Source of the DNA: Fervidibacter sinensis
Lineage (GTDB): Bacteria; Armatimonadota; Fervidibacteria; Fervidibacterales; Fervidibacteraceae
Length of the DNA stretch: 64,000 nt
Assembly: GCA_032161045.1 (NCBI GenBank)
Contig: JAVHTH010000008.1
Reading direction: 5' to 3' (one strand)
The translations under genes were made by a program, and so were the position numbers. Under the pieces are notes generated by a model, which was not told where the DNA came from, ran no database searches, and saw only the letters and a list, made by a program, of their open reading frames with translations. Within the stretch, counting starts at the first letter, position 1. Every line of letters begins with the position of its first letter. This document shows positions 39,112 through 47,238 of this stretch, piece by piece.

Positions 39112-41115
39112 ATGGTCAAGGAAGAGACGACTACAACTGTGGAAACACCCGCAGTTTCCGATTACCAAGCAGAACACATCGCTGTCCTAAAAGGCTTGGA
39201 AGGTGTCCGAAAGAGACCAGCAATGTATATCGGGGACACGAGCACTCGTGGTCTCCACCACTTGCTTGAAGAGGTCATTGACAACAGCGTTGACGAAGCG
39301 TTGGCTGGATACTGCAAGCGAATTGAGGTGACAATCCACAGCGACGGTTCCGCTTCGGTCGCTGACGACGGTCGCGGTATTCCCGTTGACATACACCCTG
39401 AGGAAGGGAAGCCAGCCGTTGAAGTCGTCATGACCATGCTTCATGCAGGTGGCAAGTTCCACACAGGCGCTTACCGCGTTTCTGGAGGCTTGCACGGCGT
39501 CGGCGTCAGCGTTGTGAATGCACTTTCCGAGTGGCTTGAAGTTTGGGTTAAAAGGGACGGAAAGATTTGGCACCAACGATACGAGCGGGGTGAAACAGTT
39601 ACTCCACTCAAGGTTGTCGGTAAATCTGCCCGAACTGGGACAACCGTTCGGTTCAAACCAGATCCAGAAATTTTTGAGACAACGGAGTGGGATGCCAACA
39701 GAATCAAACAGCGGTTGCATGAACTCGCTTTCCTCAACCCTCAAGTTCGGTTCATTTTCCGCGATGAGCGAACCGGCGAGGAAGTGGAATTTCACGAGAA
39801 AGGAGGTTTGGTCTCCTATGTCCAATACCTCAACCGCAACCGAGAAGTCTTGCACCGCCCAATTTATATCAGTGGCGTCCGAAAAGTTGAACAAGACGGT
39901 AAGGTGTTGGATGAAATCTCCGTTGAAGTCGCACTGCAGTATCACGAAGGCTATCAAGAGCAAATTTTGAGTTTCGCAAACGATGTGAGAACCGTTGACG
40001 GTGGAACCCACGAAAGCGGCTTTAAAAACGCCCTGACTCGTGTGATTAACAACTACGCACGCAAAGTCGGGTTGTTGAAGGAAAAGGACTCAAACTTGAC
40101 GGGTGACGATGTCCGCGAAGGTCTGACGGCGGTCATTTCAGTCAAGTTAATGAGACCGCAATTTGAAGGACAAACAAAACACAAGTTGGGCAACAGCGAG
40201 GTTGAGGGCATTGTCTTCAGCATCGTTCACGAAGAATTAAGCGCCTACTTTGATAAAAACGGGACGATTGCCCGCCGCATCGCTCAAAAATCAATTCGCG
40301 CTGCACAAGCTCGTGAAGCAGCAAAGAGAGCTGCTGAACTCGTCAGAAGGAAAACCGCTTTGGATGATGCCCGTTTGCCCGGCAAATTGGCGGATTGCAC
40401 CGAAAAAGACCCAAGGTTGTGCGAGTTGTTCTTGGTTGAAGGTGAAAGCGCAGGCGGAACCGCAAAGCAAGGGCGTGACCGAAGAACCCAAGCCATTTTG
40501 CCCCTGCGAGGGAAGGTCCTCAATGTTGAAAAGCATAGGCTTGACAAAGTTCTCAGCAACGAAGAAATCCGAGCCATCATCACCGCCTTGGGAACTGGAA
40601 TTTGGGTTGAAGATGGCAAACACCGACGCAAAGGCGGTGACACATCAACCGAATTTGACATTAACAAGCGCCGTTATGACCGAATCATCTTGCTCGCAGA
40701 TGCCGACATTGACGGTAGTCACATCCGAACGCTCCTTTTGACATTCCTGTTCCGGTACCTTCGTCCATTGGTTGAGGGCGGACATGTTTACATCGCTAAG
40801 CCGCCATTGTACGCCATTCGCAAAGGTCGCGAACTTTACTACGCCTACACTGACGAAGAAAGGGACGCAATTGTCAAGAAACTTGGTGGGCGCGGTGTAA
40901 CTGTTCAGAGGTTCAAAGGCTTGGGTGAAATGAACCCAGACCAACTTGCGGAGACGACGATGGATCCCAAAACCCGAATTTTGCTGCGGGTGACTTTGGA
41001 AGACGCTCAAAAAGCCGATTGGCTCTTCTCAGTTTTGATGGGCGAACAAGTTGAACCTCGCCGCCAATTCATTGAGCAACATGCCAAAGAGGTTGCCGAT
41101 GAACTGGACATTTGA
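39112..41115 (+). CDS. gyrB: DNA gyrase subunit B
   Basis: A 667-residue ATPase subunit of gyrase. The GHKL domain begins after a threonine/glutamate-rich leader with LKGLEGVRKRPAMYIG, then LLEEVIDNSVDEALAG and GGLHGVGVSVVNALS. The transducer domain follows. The TOPRIM domain has FLVEGESAGGTAKQGRDR and LLADADIDGSHIRTLLL, and the tail contains FKGLGEMNPDQLAETTMDP. The length and the RDRRTQAILPLRGKVLNVEK block fit GyrB rather than ParE. ATG 39112 with AAGGAGGG at 6 bp is chosen over the in-frame TTG 39106, which would overlap its Shine-Dalgarno. Its place right after rpoC, away from gyrA or dnaA-recF, is unusual. Confidence 0.95.
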   Translation: MVKEETTTTVETPAVSDYQAEHIAVLKGLEGVRKRPAMYIGDTSTRGLHHLLEEVIDNSVDEALAGYCKRIEVTIHSDGSASVADDGRGIPVDIHPEEGKPAVEVVMTMLHAGGKFHTGAYRVSGGLHGVGVSVVNALSEWLEVWVKRDGKIWHQRYERGETVTPLKVVGKSARTGTTVRFKPDPEIFETTEWDANRIKQRLHELAFLNPQVRFIFRDERTGEEVEFHEKGGLVSYVQYLNRNREVLHRPIYISGVRKVEQDGKVLDEISVEVALQYHEGYQEQILSFANDVRTVDGGTHESGFKNALTRVINNYARKVGLLKEKDSNLTGDDVREGLTAVISVKLMRPQFEGQTKHKLGNSEVEGIVFSIVHEELSAYFDKNGTIARRIAQKSIRAAQAREAAKRAAELVRRKTALDDARLPGKLADCTEKDPRLCELFLVEGESAGGTAKQGRDRRTQAILPLRGKVLNVEKHRLDKVLSNEEIRAIITALGTGIWVEDGKHRRKGGDTSTEFDINKRRYDRIILLADADIDGSHIRTLLLTFLFRYLRPLVEGGHVYIAKPPLYAIRKGRELYYAYTDEERDAIVKKLGGRGVTVQRFKGLGEMNPDQLAETTMDPKTRILLRVTLEDAQKADWLFSVLMGEQVEPRRQFIEQHAKEVADELDI

Positions 41116-41185
41116 AGAGCAAAGAGAACAAAGACAGAGGCTCAGGGCTCTTTCAGTCAGCCACGAAGCAATATGCGAACCATTG

Positions 41186-42562
41186 TTATCCTTCCAAAAG
41201 CGCCTCTGCTATAGGACGGGGGACAACTAAGCAGTTCACTAACCCGTTGACGCAAGCAACCTTTAACGCTGCAGCGTGTTGTTTGGGGTCTTCAAAAGCA
41301 CGGGCATTAAGGGCAATGATAGGCCTTTCTGAGGCGACCAACGACCGTAAGATGCCCAAAGGGATGCATTTAGTCTGGCCTTCGGGCAGAATAGGATTTC
41401 CGAAACGGTCAAAGAATTGGTTTAGCAAAAACCCTATCGGTTGTTTCTCCCAAACACTTTTCGCACCTTTTAGTCCTGCCGATTCCAAAAATCTTGGGTT
41501 TCCCTCGTATGGTGAGCGAACAGTGAAAAACGCTGCATCCAGATTCTCAAAAGCCAAACGAGGGCTGAAATAGTGGCAGCGGACTTGAGTTTTGAGATTC
41601 TCCGCGCTGCACCTTAAGGCAATGGATGCCACTATCGTTTGAGTGCTCAAACCTTGTGTCAATGTCAGGAGAGGACTTTCCGACAACCCCCAAAACTCCA
41701 ACCTACGCAACTTCGGGAAGTGGCGAAGTGTGTGAGGGAGGTCAAGACACTCAACCATCGTCCTCACTTCATAGCCCGAGCCCAACCCGATGGTTATAGA
41801 AGTTCTGTCCCTCAGAAGTTCACAGAAAAGTTGCGCTGCGGCAGCCCCCAGATGAGTCAGTTGTTCTGAAGAATCAGCGAAGTGAGGCACAACTCTGGCG
41901 TCAAGAAGTTTGTATCGGTGGATGAGGGCAATCTCAAGGGAAAATTCAGGCGATGGAACTCGGATAGAGAAGGAAAACAGAGGTGAGGGTTTTTTAGTTC
42001 CTTCTGTTGCTTCCTTCAACAATTGCTGAACTTTCTTGCGGGGTAAGCCTAATTGCCTCGCAATTTCGGTATTGGTTTTGCAAGGTGGCGAGGCGGAATA
42101 ACGCAGGTGAGTGACGAGGAATTGGTTCTTGAGTTCCCACCATTCAGAACGATTTGGCAAATCCGACATTCGCTTGGGGTATCCAGCAAGGCGCAACATT
42201 TCCGCTGCGCATGCTTCATCAGTGACGAGGTAATTGAAAAGTGGACCACCATATTGGTGCGCTTTATAAACTGCTAACACCGCTTCAAACTCTTTACCAT
42301 TCTCTGAATGCTTCCAGCGACTGTCCACCACGAGTTCACCTATAGCCTTTTCAGCATCGGCAATGGAAACGAGGGAATCGCGAAAAACCGAAAGGGCGTA
42401 AAAATGCAGGCGATTGACCTTGACAAAATTTGGTAAAGACTTGGCGAAAGCGAAGACAGCCCTCCCGCCACCCAAACCGATTTTTCTGCCCCTCAACGAA
42501 ACGGGGGGAGGTTGACTTGTCCAATTATCTATGTCTGAAGTGAGTGAAGTGAGTTCAGCCAA
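41186..42562 (-). CDS. SorC-like sugar-binding transcriptional regulator with extra N-terminal domain
   Basis: A 458-residue protein. Residues about 205-458 look like the SorC/CggR effector-binding domain: ITIGLGSGYEVRTMVE, NQFFDRFGNPIL, PLGILRSLVASERPIIALNA and the end VACVNGLVNCLVV-x-RPIAEALL. A helix-turn-helix lies at about 163-186 (TNTEIARQLGLPRKKVQQLL). The first 150 residues, including a lysine/glycine-rich start and an FNYLVTDEACAAEMLRLAGY stretch, are not part of typical SorC proteins and I do not recognise them. The start is uncertain: the frame opens at TTG 42562 without a good ribosome site. It is divergent from the membrane protein at 42705 and could control it in response to a phosphorylated sugar. 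Confidence 0.65.
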   Translation of the reverse strand: MAELTSLTSDIDNWTSQPPPVSLRGRKIGLGGGRAVFAFAKSLPNFVKVNRLHFYALSVFRDSLVSIADAEKAIGELVVDSRWKHSENGKEFEAVLAVYKAHQYGGPLFNYLVTDEACAAEMLRLAGYPKRMSDLPNRSEWWELKNQFLVTHLRYSASPPCKTNTEIARQLGLPRKKVQQLLKEATEGTKKPSPLFSFSIRVPSPEFSLEIALIHRYKLLDARVVPHFADSSEQLTHLGAAAAQLFCELLRDRTSITIGLGSGYEVRTMVECLDLPHTLRHFPKLRRLEFWGLSESPLLTLTQGLSTQTIVASIALRCSAENLKTQVRCHYFSPRLAFENLDAAFFTVRSPYEGNPRFLESAGLKGAKSVWEKQPIGFLLNQFFDRFGNPILPEGQTKCIPLGILRSLVASERPIIALNARAFEDPKQHAAALKVACVNGLVNCLVVPRPIAEALLEG

Positions 42563-42621
42563 TGTTCAGAGCGAAGGTTTGAAAAATCTGTCGCCCGCCG
42601 CACCGTTCGTCATAAAACCGC

Positions 42622-42650
42622 AAGGGGCGACTTTACAAGTCGCCCCTTTT
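42622..42650 (+). terminator. Perfect hairpin with T-run in a divergent intergenic region
   Basis: AAGGGGCGACTT and AAGTCGCCCCTT form a perfect 12-bp stem with loop TAC, followed by TT-GTG; with the flanking bases it reads as a rightward terminator. No rightward gene ends just before it, so it could be an attenuator in the leader of the gene at 42705. Confidence 0.65.
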
Positions 42651-42704
42651 GTGTTCATATTAACCTTGTACTTGCCGAATCTTTGGGCGTGAAGGGGTTG
42701 ATGG

Positions 42705-44693
42705 TTGGTGGGAATTCAAAAATCCGATTTGCGAACATTGGTTCAACCCCAAATACGGAAGGCAGGGCTTGTTCGTGGGCGAGTCATTGTGCTGACTTTA
42801 GTGTTGGCGGTTGTTTTCACAAGTGCGACGATTTGGGCTGCTTTGTTGCGACATGAGATTTTAGGTGTCGGTTACTTGCCCCGCTGGGTTGTTTCTTTCT
42901 TCGTGGTTTTGATCGGCATCAACGCTGTTGTCAAACGGCTCCTTCCATCGTTTTCGCTCACGAACACCGAATTAGCGTTCATCTTCGCCATTTTGTCCGT
43001 CATTGCTTCAATCCCGCACGAAATCGGCATCCACTTCTACTTGAACTTGCTCGGGCTTGTCTACTACAGTTCACCATACAGCCAATGGTTCGGAAGGTTC
43101 ACGCCTCATTTACCTGAGCACCTTGTTCCATCAACCAACTTCCGTGATCCAGCGATTTTGTGGGCGTATGAAGGTATGCCTTCAGGCGCTAAACTCCCGC
43201 TTGCCAATTGGTTTGTCCCGCTCCTCGCTTGGACTCCTTACATCTTTGGCGTTTACCTCGTCCTTGTTTTCCTTTGCCTTCTTCTCGCTCGTCAATGGGA
43301 AGAGCACGAGCGATTGCTTTATCCGCTCGCTCAAGTTCCGATGGAACTTTCTGGTGCAACTCAGGAGCATCCCACCAAATCAATTTTTCGCTCGCCCCTC
43401 TTTTGGGTTGGATTCATAGTTGCGACTTTGCCATACTCATTGCGTGGTTTGCATCTCTACTTCCCGTTTATCCCTGACCCCCAACCCCAGCGCAACTTGG
43501 GGGTTCTTTTCGCTTCAGGTCCCTTGACTGCTTTCAACAATATTGACCTGCACCTTTACCCCGAAATGGTCGGCATTGCCTATTTCCTCTCCCACGAAGT
43601 TGGGTTGAGCCTTTGGCTGTTTCCGTTCCTGCGCCGAGCGGAAGTGGCACTCAGGATGGCTTTCGGTGTTGACATGTATCATGCCGAGTTCTTGACATTC
43701 CAATCAGTAGCCACATATCTCGTCATGGCAGGTTCGCTGCTTTGGCTTGCACGGGGCTACTTGAAGGAAGTTGGCTTGACAGCGTTGAAGTGGATTTTAC
43801 GAAAATTACCTCACAGCGAGACTGACCGCTCAAATGTTCCCTTGACGGAAGCGAAGGCTTTAATCGGTTTGCTGCTCGCTTTTGGTTCCTTGTTGCTTTG
43901 GGCAAAACTCGTTGCTGGCGTCAATGTGAGTTGGACAGCATTGCTTTTAGTTGGCTTGGTCATTACTGGTTTGGTGGTTGCAAGGATTGTCGGTGAAGCG
44001 GGCGTTTACATTTTCGCCCCACCGTTCCGAGCCTATCAGGTCATCTTTGACATTTTCGGGAAGGACAGGATAGGTGCGAGAAACATCGTTTTGCTTTCAG
44101 CGATGGGTTGGATTCAAATCCGAAGCACGGGGACGATGGCGACTGGCTACATTGCCAACTCACTGCGAATCTTCTCCTCTGCGGGAGTGGACAAAGGTTA
44201 TGGGACGGGATGGATGCTCTTCGCCATCCTGCTGACACTTCTCGTCTGCCACATAGTTTTCCCGACAGTGATCTACACCTATAGCGTTCCAAAACTGAGT
44301 TGGTGGGCGCAAACTTCTTCCCTCAACACGGCGAATTTTGTCGGTCAATACCTCACGACATCCCGCCCTTTGACATCGCATCACTGGTGGGGATTAGTCA
44401 TCGGTGCGATAACTTGTTGGGCACTTATCAAACTTCGCCTCAATTTCGTCGGCTTCCCGCTTCACCCAATTGGCTTTGTAACTTGGTATGGTTGGCCTCT
44501 TGACAGATATTGGATGTCCGTCATGTTGGGTTGGGCTTTGAAAGGGTTGATTTTACACTACGGTGGCTTCTCCGCTTTCCAACGCTTTAAGCCTTTCGCC
44601 TATGGCGTGACCGTCGGTGGCACGATGACTTTGACGACTTGGATTTTGCTCAGGCTCATCTTCCCAACCAGCGAAAGCATCATCATTGACTGA
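42705..44693 (+). CDS. Polytopic membrane protein, DUF6785/DUF6784-like
   Basis: A 662-residue multi-spanning membrane protein, close paralogue of the one at 5328-7322; the identity runs along the full length, including IHFYLNLLGLVYYSSP, RQWEEHERLLYPLAQVPMEL, HLYPEMVGIAY and FVGFPLHPIGFVTW. The shared polar loop and repeated LHYGG-type end suggest one conserved function, probably transport. The start is TTG 42705, whose N-terminal length matches the paralogue. It lacks the small partner gene that precedes 5328. The SorC-like regulator is divergent, and the gene overlaps the convergent helical-repeat gene by 11 bp at the stop codons. Confidence 0.8.
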   Translation: MVGIQKSDLRTLVQPQIRKAGLVRGRVIVLTLVLAVVFTSATIWAALLRHEILGVGYLPRWVVSFFVVLIGINAVVKRLLPSFSLTNTELAFIFAILSVIASIPHEIGIHFYLNLLGLVYYSSPYSQWFGRFTPHLPEHLVPSTNFRDPAILWAYEGMPSGAKLPLANWFVPLLAWTPYIFGVYLVLVFLCLLLARQWEEHERLLYPLAQVPMELSGATQEHPTKSIFRSPLFWVGFIVATLPYSLRGLHLYFPFIPDPQPQRNLGVLFASGPLTAFNNIDLHLYPEMVGIAYFLSHEVGLSLWLFPFLRRAEVALRMAFGVDMYHAEFLTFQSVATYLVMAGSLLWLARGYLKEVGLTALKWILRKLPHSETDRSNVPLTEAKALIGLLLAFGSLLLWAKLVAGVNVSWTALLLVGLVITGLVVARIVGEAGVYIFAPPFRAYQVIFDIFGKDRIGARNIVLLSAMGWIQIRSTGTMATGYIANSLRIFSSAGVDKGYGTGWMLFAILLTLLVCHIVFPTVIYTYSVPKLSWWAQTSSLNTANFVGQYLTTSRPLTSHHWWGLVIGAITCWALIKLRLNFVGFPLHPIGFVTWYGWPLDRYWMSVMLGWALKGLILHYGGFSAFQRFKPFAYGVTVGGTMTLTTWILLRLIFPTSESIIID

Positions 44694-45849
44694 AACGCGC
44701 CCGAGCAATTTCCGCAATTTCTGTCAAGGCTTGAACTCGGTAAAAGGCATCTGGGATCTTGCGGGCAAGTGTTAAAGCGCGTTCAAAATCCGACTGAGCC
44801 AAAACGATTGCTATGTCGGCAAGCGCTGAAGAACGCTCCTCAACATCTTCAATTTGCTGTGCGACTTTCTGTGCCTCTTCAGCGGAGCGCTCTGCGATGA
44901 CCGCAGCGATGTCACCGAGCGTCCAATTGCGCCAGTCTGGGTCGCGAATTTGCTTAGCCCACTTCAACGCTTGCTCGGCATCCAATGTCGCCATCGCCGC
45001 CGCAATGCTCCGCCAAGCGGAAGCCTGCCTGTCTGGGTCGTGAACTTTACGAGCAAGTTCTGCAGCACGATTCAGCAATTCCCTCGCCTTTTCTGGCTCG
45101 TTTTGAGTCAACGATTGAGCGACCACGCTCAATGCTGCTGCTTTGCGCTCAGGAAACGGGAACATGTCAACTAAAGCGATGGCTTGTTGAGCGTCAAGTT
45201 TGCTCAAAACCTCAACCAAATCGTCCAGCACTGTTGCTCGTTCTTCTGCGTCCCTCACTTGCTTTATCAACTTCACAGCGTCTTCTGCAATTGACTTAGC
45301 GAGCGTTTTGTTGAACTCGCTGAGAACCCTCGCTATACCAGCGAACGCTGCTGCTTGGTCTGAAAAGCGGCGAATTTTCAGGGCAGTTTTCAGTGCGTGC
45401 TCTGCATCCAACAAAGCCCACGCTTCGGCAACAGCGCTTAACGCTTCCGCTCGCCCGTCCTCGTCGGCAACATCGTTTGCGATTCGTTCCGCTTCCCTCA
45501 GAAACTGTAAAGCCCTTTGTTTGTCGCTTTTAGCCAATTTCTCCGCAGCGTCCGTCAGAGCCAGAACTTGCATGGTCTCACTTGGCAAATCTCCAACAAG
45601 TTGGTAAACCTGTTCGGGTTCAACAACAGCGAACGCGTTTATGACGGTGAGCAAGACCGAGAGTTGCCACGATGGGTCTTTGATTTGGCGAGCAAACCTC
45701 AATGCATCGTCCAAAAGCGAAGACGCTCGTTGCTTGTCAACCGAAGCCATCACTTGTGCAATTTTGCTCAACGCCAACGCTTTCCAGTCAGGTTCGGCGA
45801 TTTCGTTGACTGCCTTTAGCGCTTCGTCAAGCAAGTCCTGCACGCTCAT
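44683..45849 (-). CDS. Alpha-helical repeat protein (TPR/HEAT-like)
   Basis: A 388-residue, alanine-rich, all-helical protein built from about ten degenerate repeats of 30-37 residues with the pattern A-x2-I-(R/K)-D-x3-R-x-x-A-L-x-x-I-A-x-x-L, as in VRDAEERATVLDDLVEVLSK, VHDPDRQASAWRSIAAAMAT and IRDPDWRNWTLGDIAAVIAE. Such solenoids mediate protein-protein contacts; the partner is unknown. No signal peptide or membrane segment is seen. GGGGGAAC precedes ATG 45849. It stands alone between a convergent membrane-protein gene and the repeat at 45887. Confidence 0.75.
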   Translation of the reverse strand: MSVQDLLDEALKAVNEIAEPDWKALALSKIAQVMASVDKQRASSLLDDALRFARQIKDPSWQLSVLLTVINAFAVVEPEQVYQLVGDLPSETMQVLALTDAAEKLAKSDKQRALQFLREAERIANDVADEDGRAEALSAVAEAWALLDAEHALKTALKIRRFSDQAAAFAGIARVLSEFNKTLAKSIAEDAVKLIKQVRDAEERATVLDDLVEVLSKLDAQQAIALVDMFPFPERKAAALSVVAQSLTQNEPEKARELLNRAAELARKVHDPDRQASAWRSIAAAMATLDAEQALKWAKQIRDPDWRNWTLGDIAAVIAERSAEEAQKVAQQIEDVEERSSALADIAIVLAQSDFERALTLARKIPDAFYRVQALTEIAEIARARFSQ

Positions 45850-45886
45850 CGTTCGTTCCCCCTTACCCTCAAATTAGTGCGCACAT

Positions 45887-45985
45887 TGCAAAAACTCGGT
45901 AGCATCGGGGCTTGTCCCCGACGGAAATCTAACAACTCAACTGTCGCCTGCAAGGGGCGACACTACCATGCAGGATTTTTGCAAA
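45887..45985. repeat. Nested palindromic repeat, family 2
   Basis: Outer arms TTGCAAAAA and TTTTTGCAA enclose GGTAGC...ACTACC, then two internal hairpins: CGGGGCTTGTCCCCG and GTCGCCTGCAAGGGGCGAC. A related copy without the outermost arms lies at 49910-49974, with the shared core CGACGGAAATCTAAC. Confidence 0.7.
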
Positions 45986-46070
45986 GTAACCCGCAACCTA
46001 CATTTTGCGCCATGCAACTGACGAGAGCGGAATATATTGCCCCGCTCATGCGTCATAAAATTGGGCTTGG

Positions 46071-46748
46071 ATGCAAAAGCGAAATTTTGGAGAGGCGACT
46101 GAAACCGTGACCTATGACGAGTTGCCCGATGGCGTGCTTGTAGCGAAAGCGAAAAAGGGGGATTGGGACGCTTTTGAGCAATTGTTTTGGCGCTATCACG
46201 AGCGGATTTACACCTTCATTTGGCACTTTTTGCAGAACCGAGAAGCGAGTGAAGATTTGACGCAAGAAACCTTCATCCGCGCTTGGCAATCACTGCACAG
46301 TTTGAAATCAAACGACGCGTTCCAAACATGGCTGCATCAGATAGCGCGAAGGTTGTCCTTAGACGCTCTGCGGAAAAGGGCTTGGGAAACGCCGATGAGC
46401 GATTTTTCAACTTATGACGACCAAAAAACTTCGGTCAACGAAGCGGAAACCGACTTGGAATTTGTTTGGGAAGGCGAAGGTTTGTCCGATGAAGTTGACC
46501 CTGAAGAAGCGCTCATTGAAAACGAGCGCAAAAAGGCGGTGCAAGAGGCAGTTGGTAGACTTTCCCCGCCCTTGCGTGAGGTTGTCGTCTTGCACTATTT
46601 TGAAGGTTTGCCCGTTGACGAAGTCGCGAAAATTTTGAGCGTTCCCATCGGGACGGTTTTGTCTCGTTTGGCGCGCGCCCGAGAAGCGCTTCGCCGCCTT
46701 CTGGCTCACTATTTTGACGAAGTTGCAAATGAGGTGAACAACCCATGA
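46071..46748 (+). CDS. ECF-type RNA polymerase sigma factor
   Basis: A 225-residue sigma-70 family protein with only regions 2 and 4. Region 2 (about 22-95) includes DWDAFEQLFWRYHERIYTFI and ASEDLTQETFIRAW; region 4 (about 160-212) has LSPPLREVVVLHYFEGLPVD and GTVLSRLARAREALRR. The linker between them is long and acidic (about 60 residues). GTG 46107, with GGAGAGG upstream, is an alternative start. The stop overlaps the anti-sigma start (ATGA). Together with the next two genes it forms a cell-envelope signalling operon of the sigma-E/RseA/RseB kind. Confidence 0.92.
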   Translation: MQKRNFGEATETVTYDELPDGVLVAKAKKGDWDAFEQLFWRYHERIYTFIWHFLQNREASEDLTQETFIRAWQSLHSLKSNDAFQTWLHQIARRLSLDALRKRAWETPMSDFSTYDDQKTSVNEAETDLEFVWEGEGLSDEVDPEEALIENERKKAVQEAVGRLSPPLREVVVLHYFEGLPVDEVAKILSVPIGTVLSRLARAREALRRLLAHYFDEVANEVNNP

Positions 46749-47209
46749 AGCATGAAAAAGCAAAAAGGCTTCTCGCCGATTACGCTGTCGGTCGTTTGCG
46801 CGGACGAACGAAAGCGAAAATAGAGCAACACATAAGCGAGTGCCCAATTTGCGAACGCGAATTGAAAGCGCTGAGACAGATGGAGAAGTTGCTAACGCAA
46901 GTTGGGTTGCTTCGCCCATCTAACCCTCAACTCTTGCTTAATCGCATTCGCGAAGCAACGCAACAGGCTTATAAACCAAGCCAACAAACTTGGAGTTGGC
47001 AGTTATCGCGGCAATGGTTCTTGAAACCCGCAATCGGATTTGCAACACTTTTTCTGCTCGCTGTGAGTGCGTTTATGTTCTGGCATCAAACCCATGAGCA
47101 GCCAAACTTGACAGTCAGTTACGAACAATATCACCGTCTCGTCTCGTGGAGCAATCCGCTCGGTAACTGGATTGAAACAGGAATCAGCGAAATGGGCGCA
47201 ACGCAATGA
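46745..47209 (+). CDS. Membrane anti-sigma factor with zinc-finger domain
   Basis: A 154-residue single-pass membrane protein. The N-terminal anti-sigma domain has the zf-HC2 motif H29-x3-C33-x2-C36 (HISECPICE), which binds zinc and the sigma factor in ZAS-type proteins. A membrane helix spans about residues 93-113, leaving a 40-residue outer segment. It overlaps the sigma gene by four bases, so production is coupled, and it is expected to hold the sigma factor at the inner membrane until released by a signal. Confidence 0.88.
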   Translation: MKHEKAKRLLADYAVGRLRGRTKAKIEQHISECPICERELKALRQMEKLLTQVGLLRPSNPQLLLNRIREATQQAYKPSQQTWSWQLSRQWFLKPAIGFATLFLLAVSAFMFWHQTHEQPNLTVSYEQYHRLVSWSNPLGNWIETGISEMGATQ

Positions 47210-47238
47210 ACGCTCGCTTTGATTTGGGGTGACCGAAG

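Noticed and set aside
39187..40011. Leftward open frame of 274 codons over gyrB
   Set aside because: Antisense to highly conserved gyrB sequence; no Shine-Dalgarno or recognisable domain.
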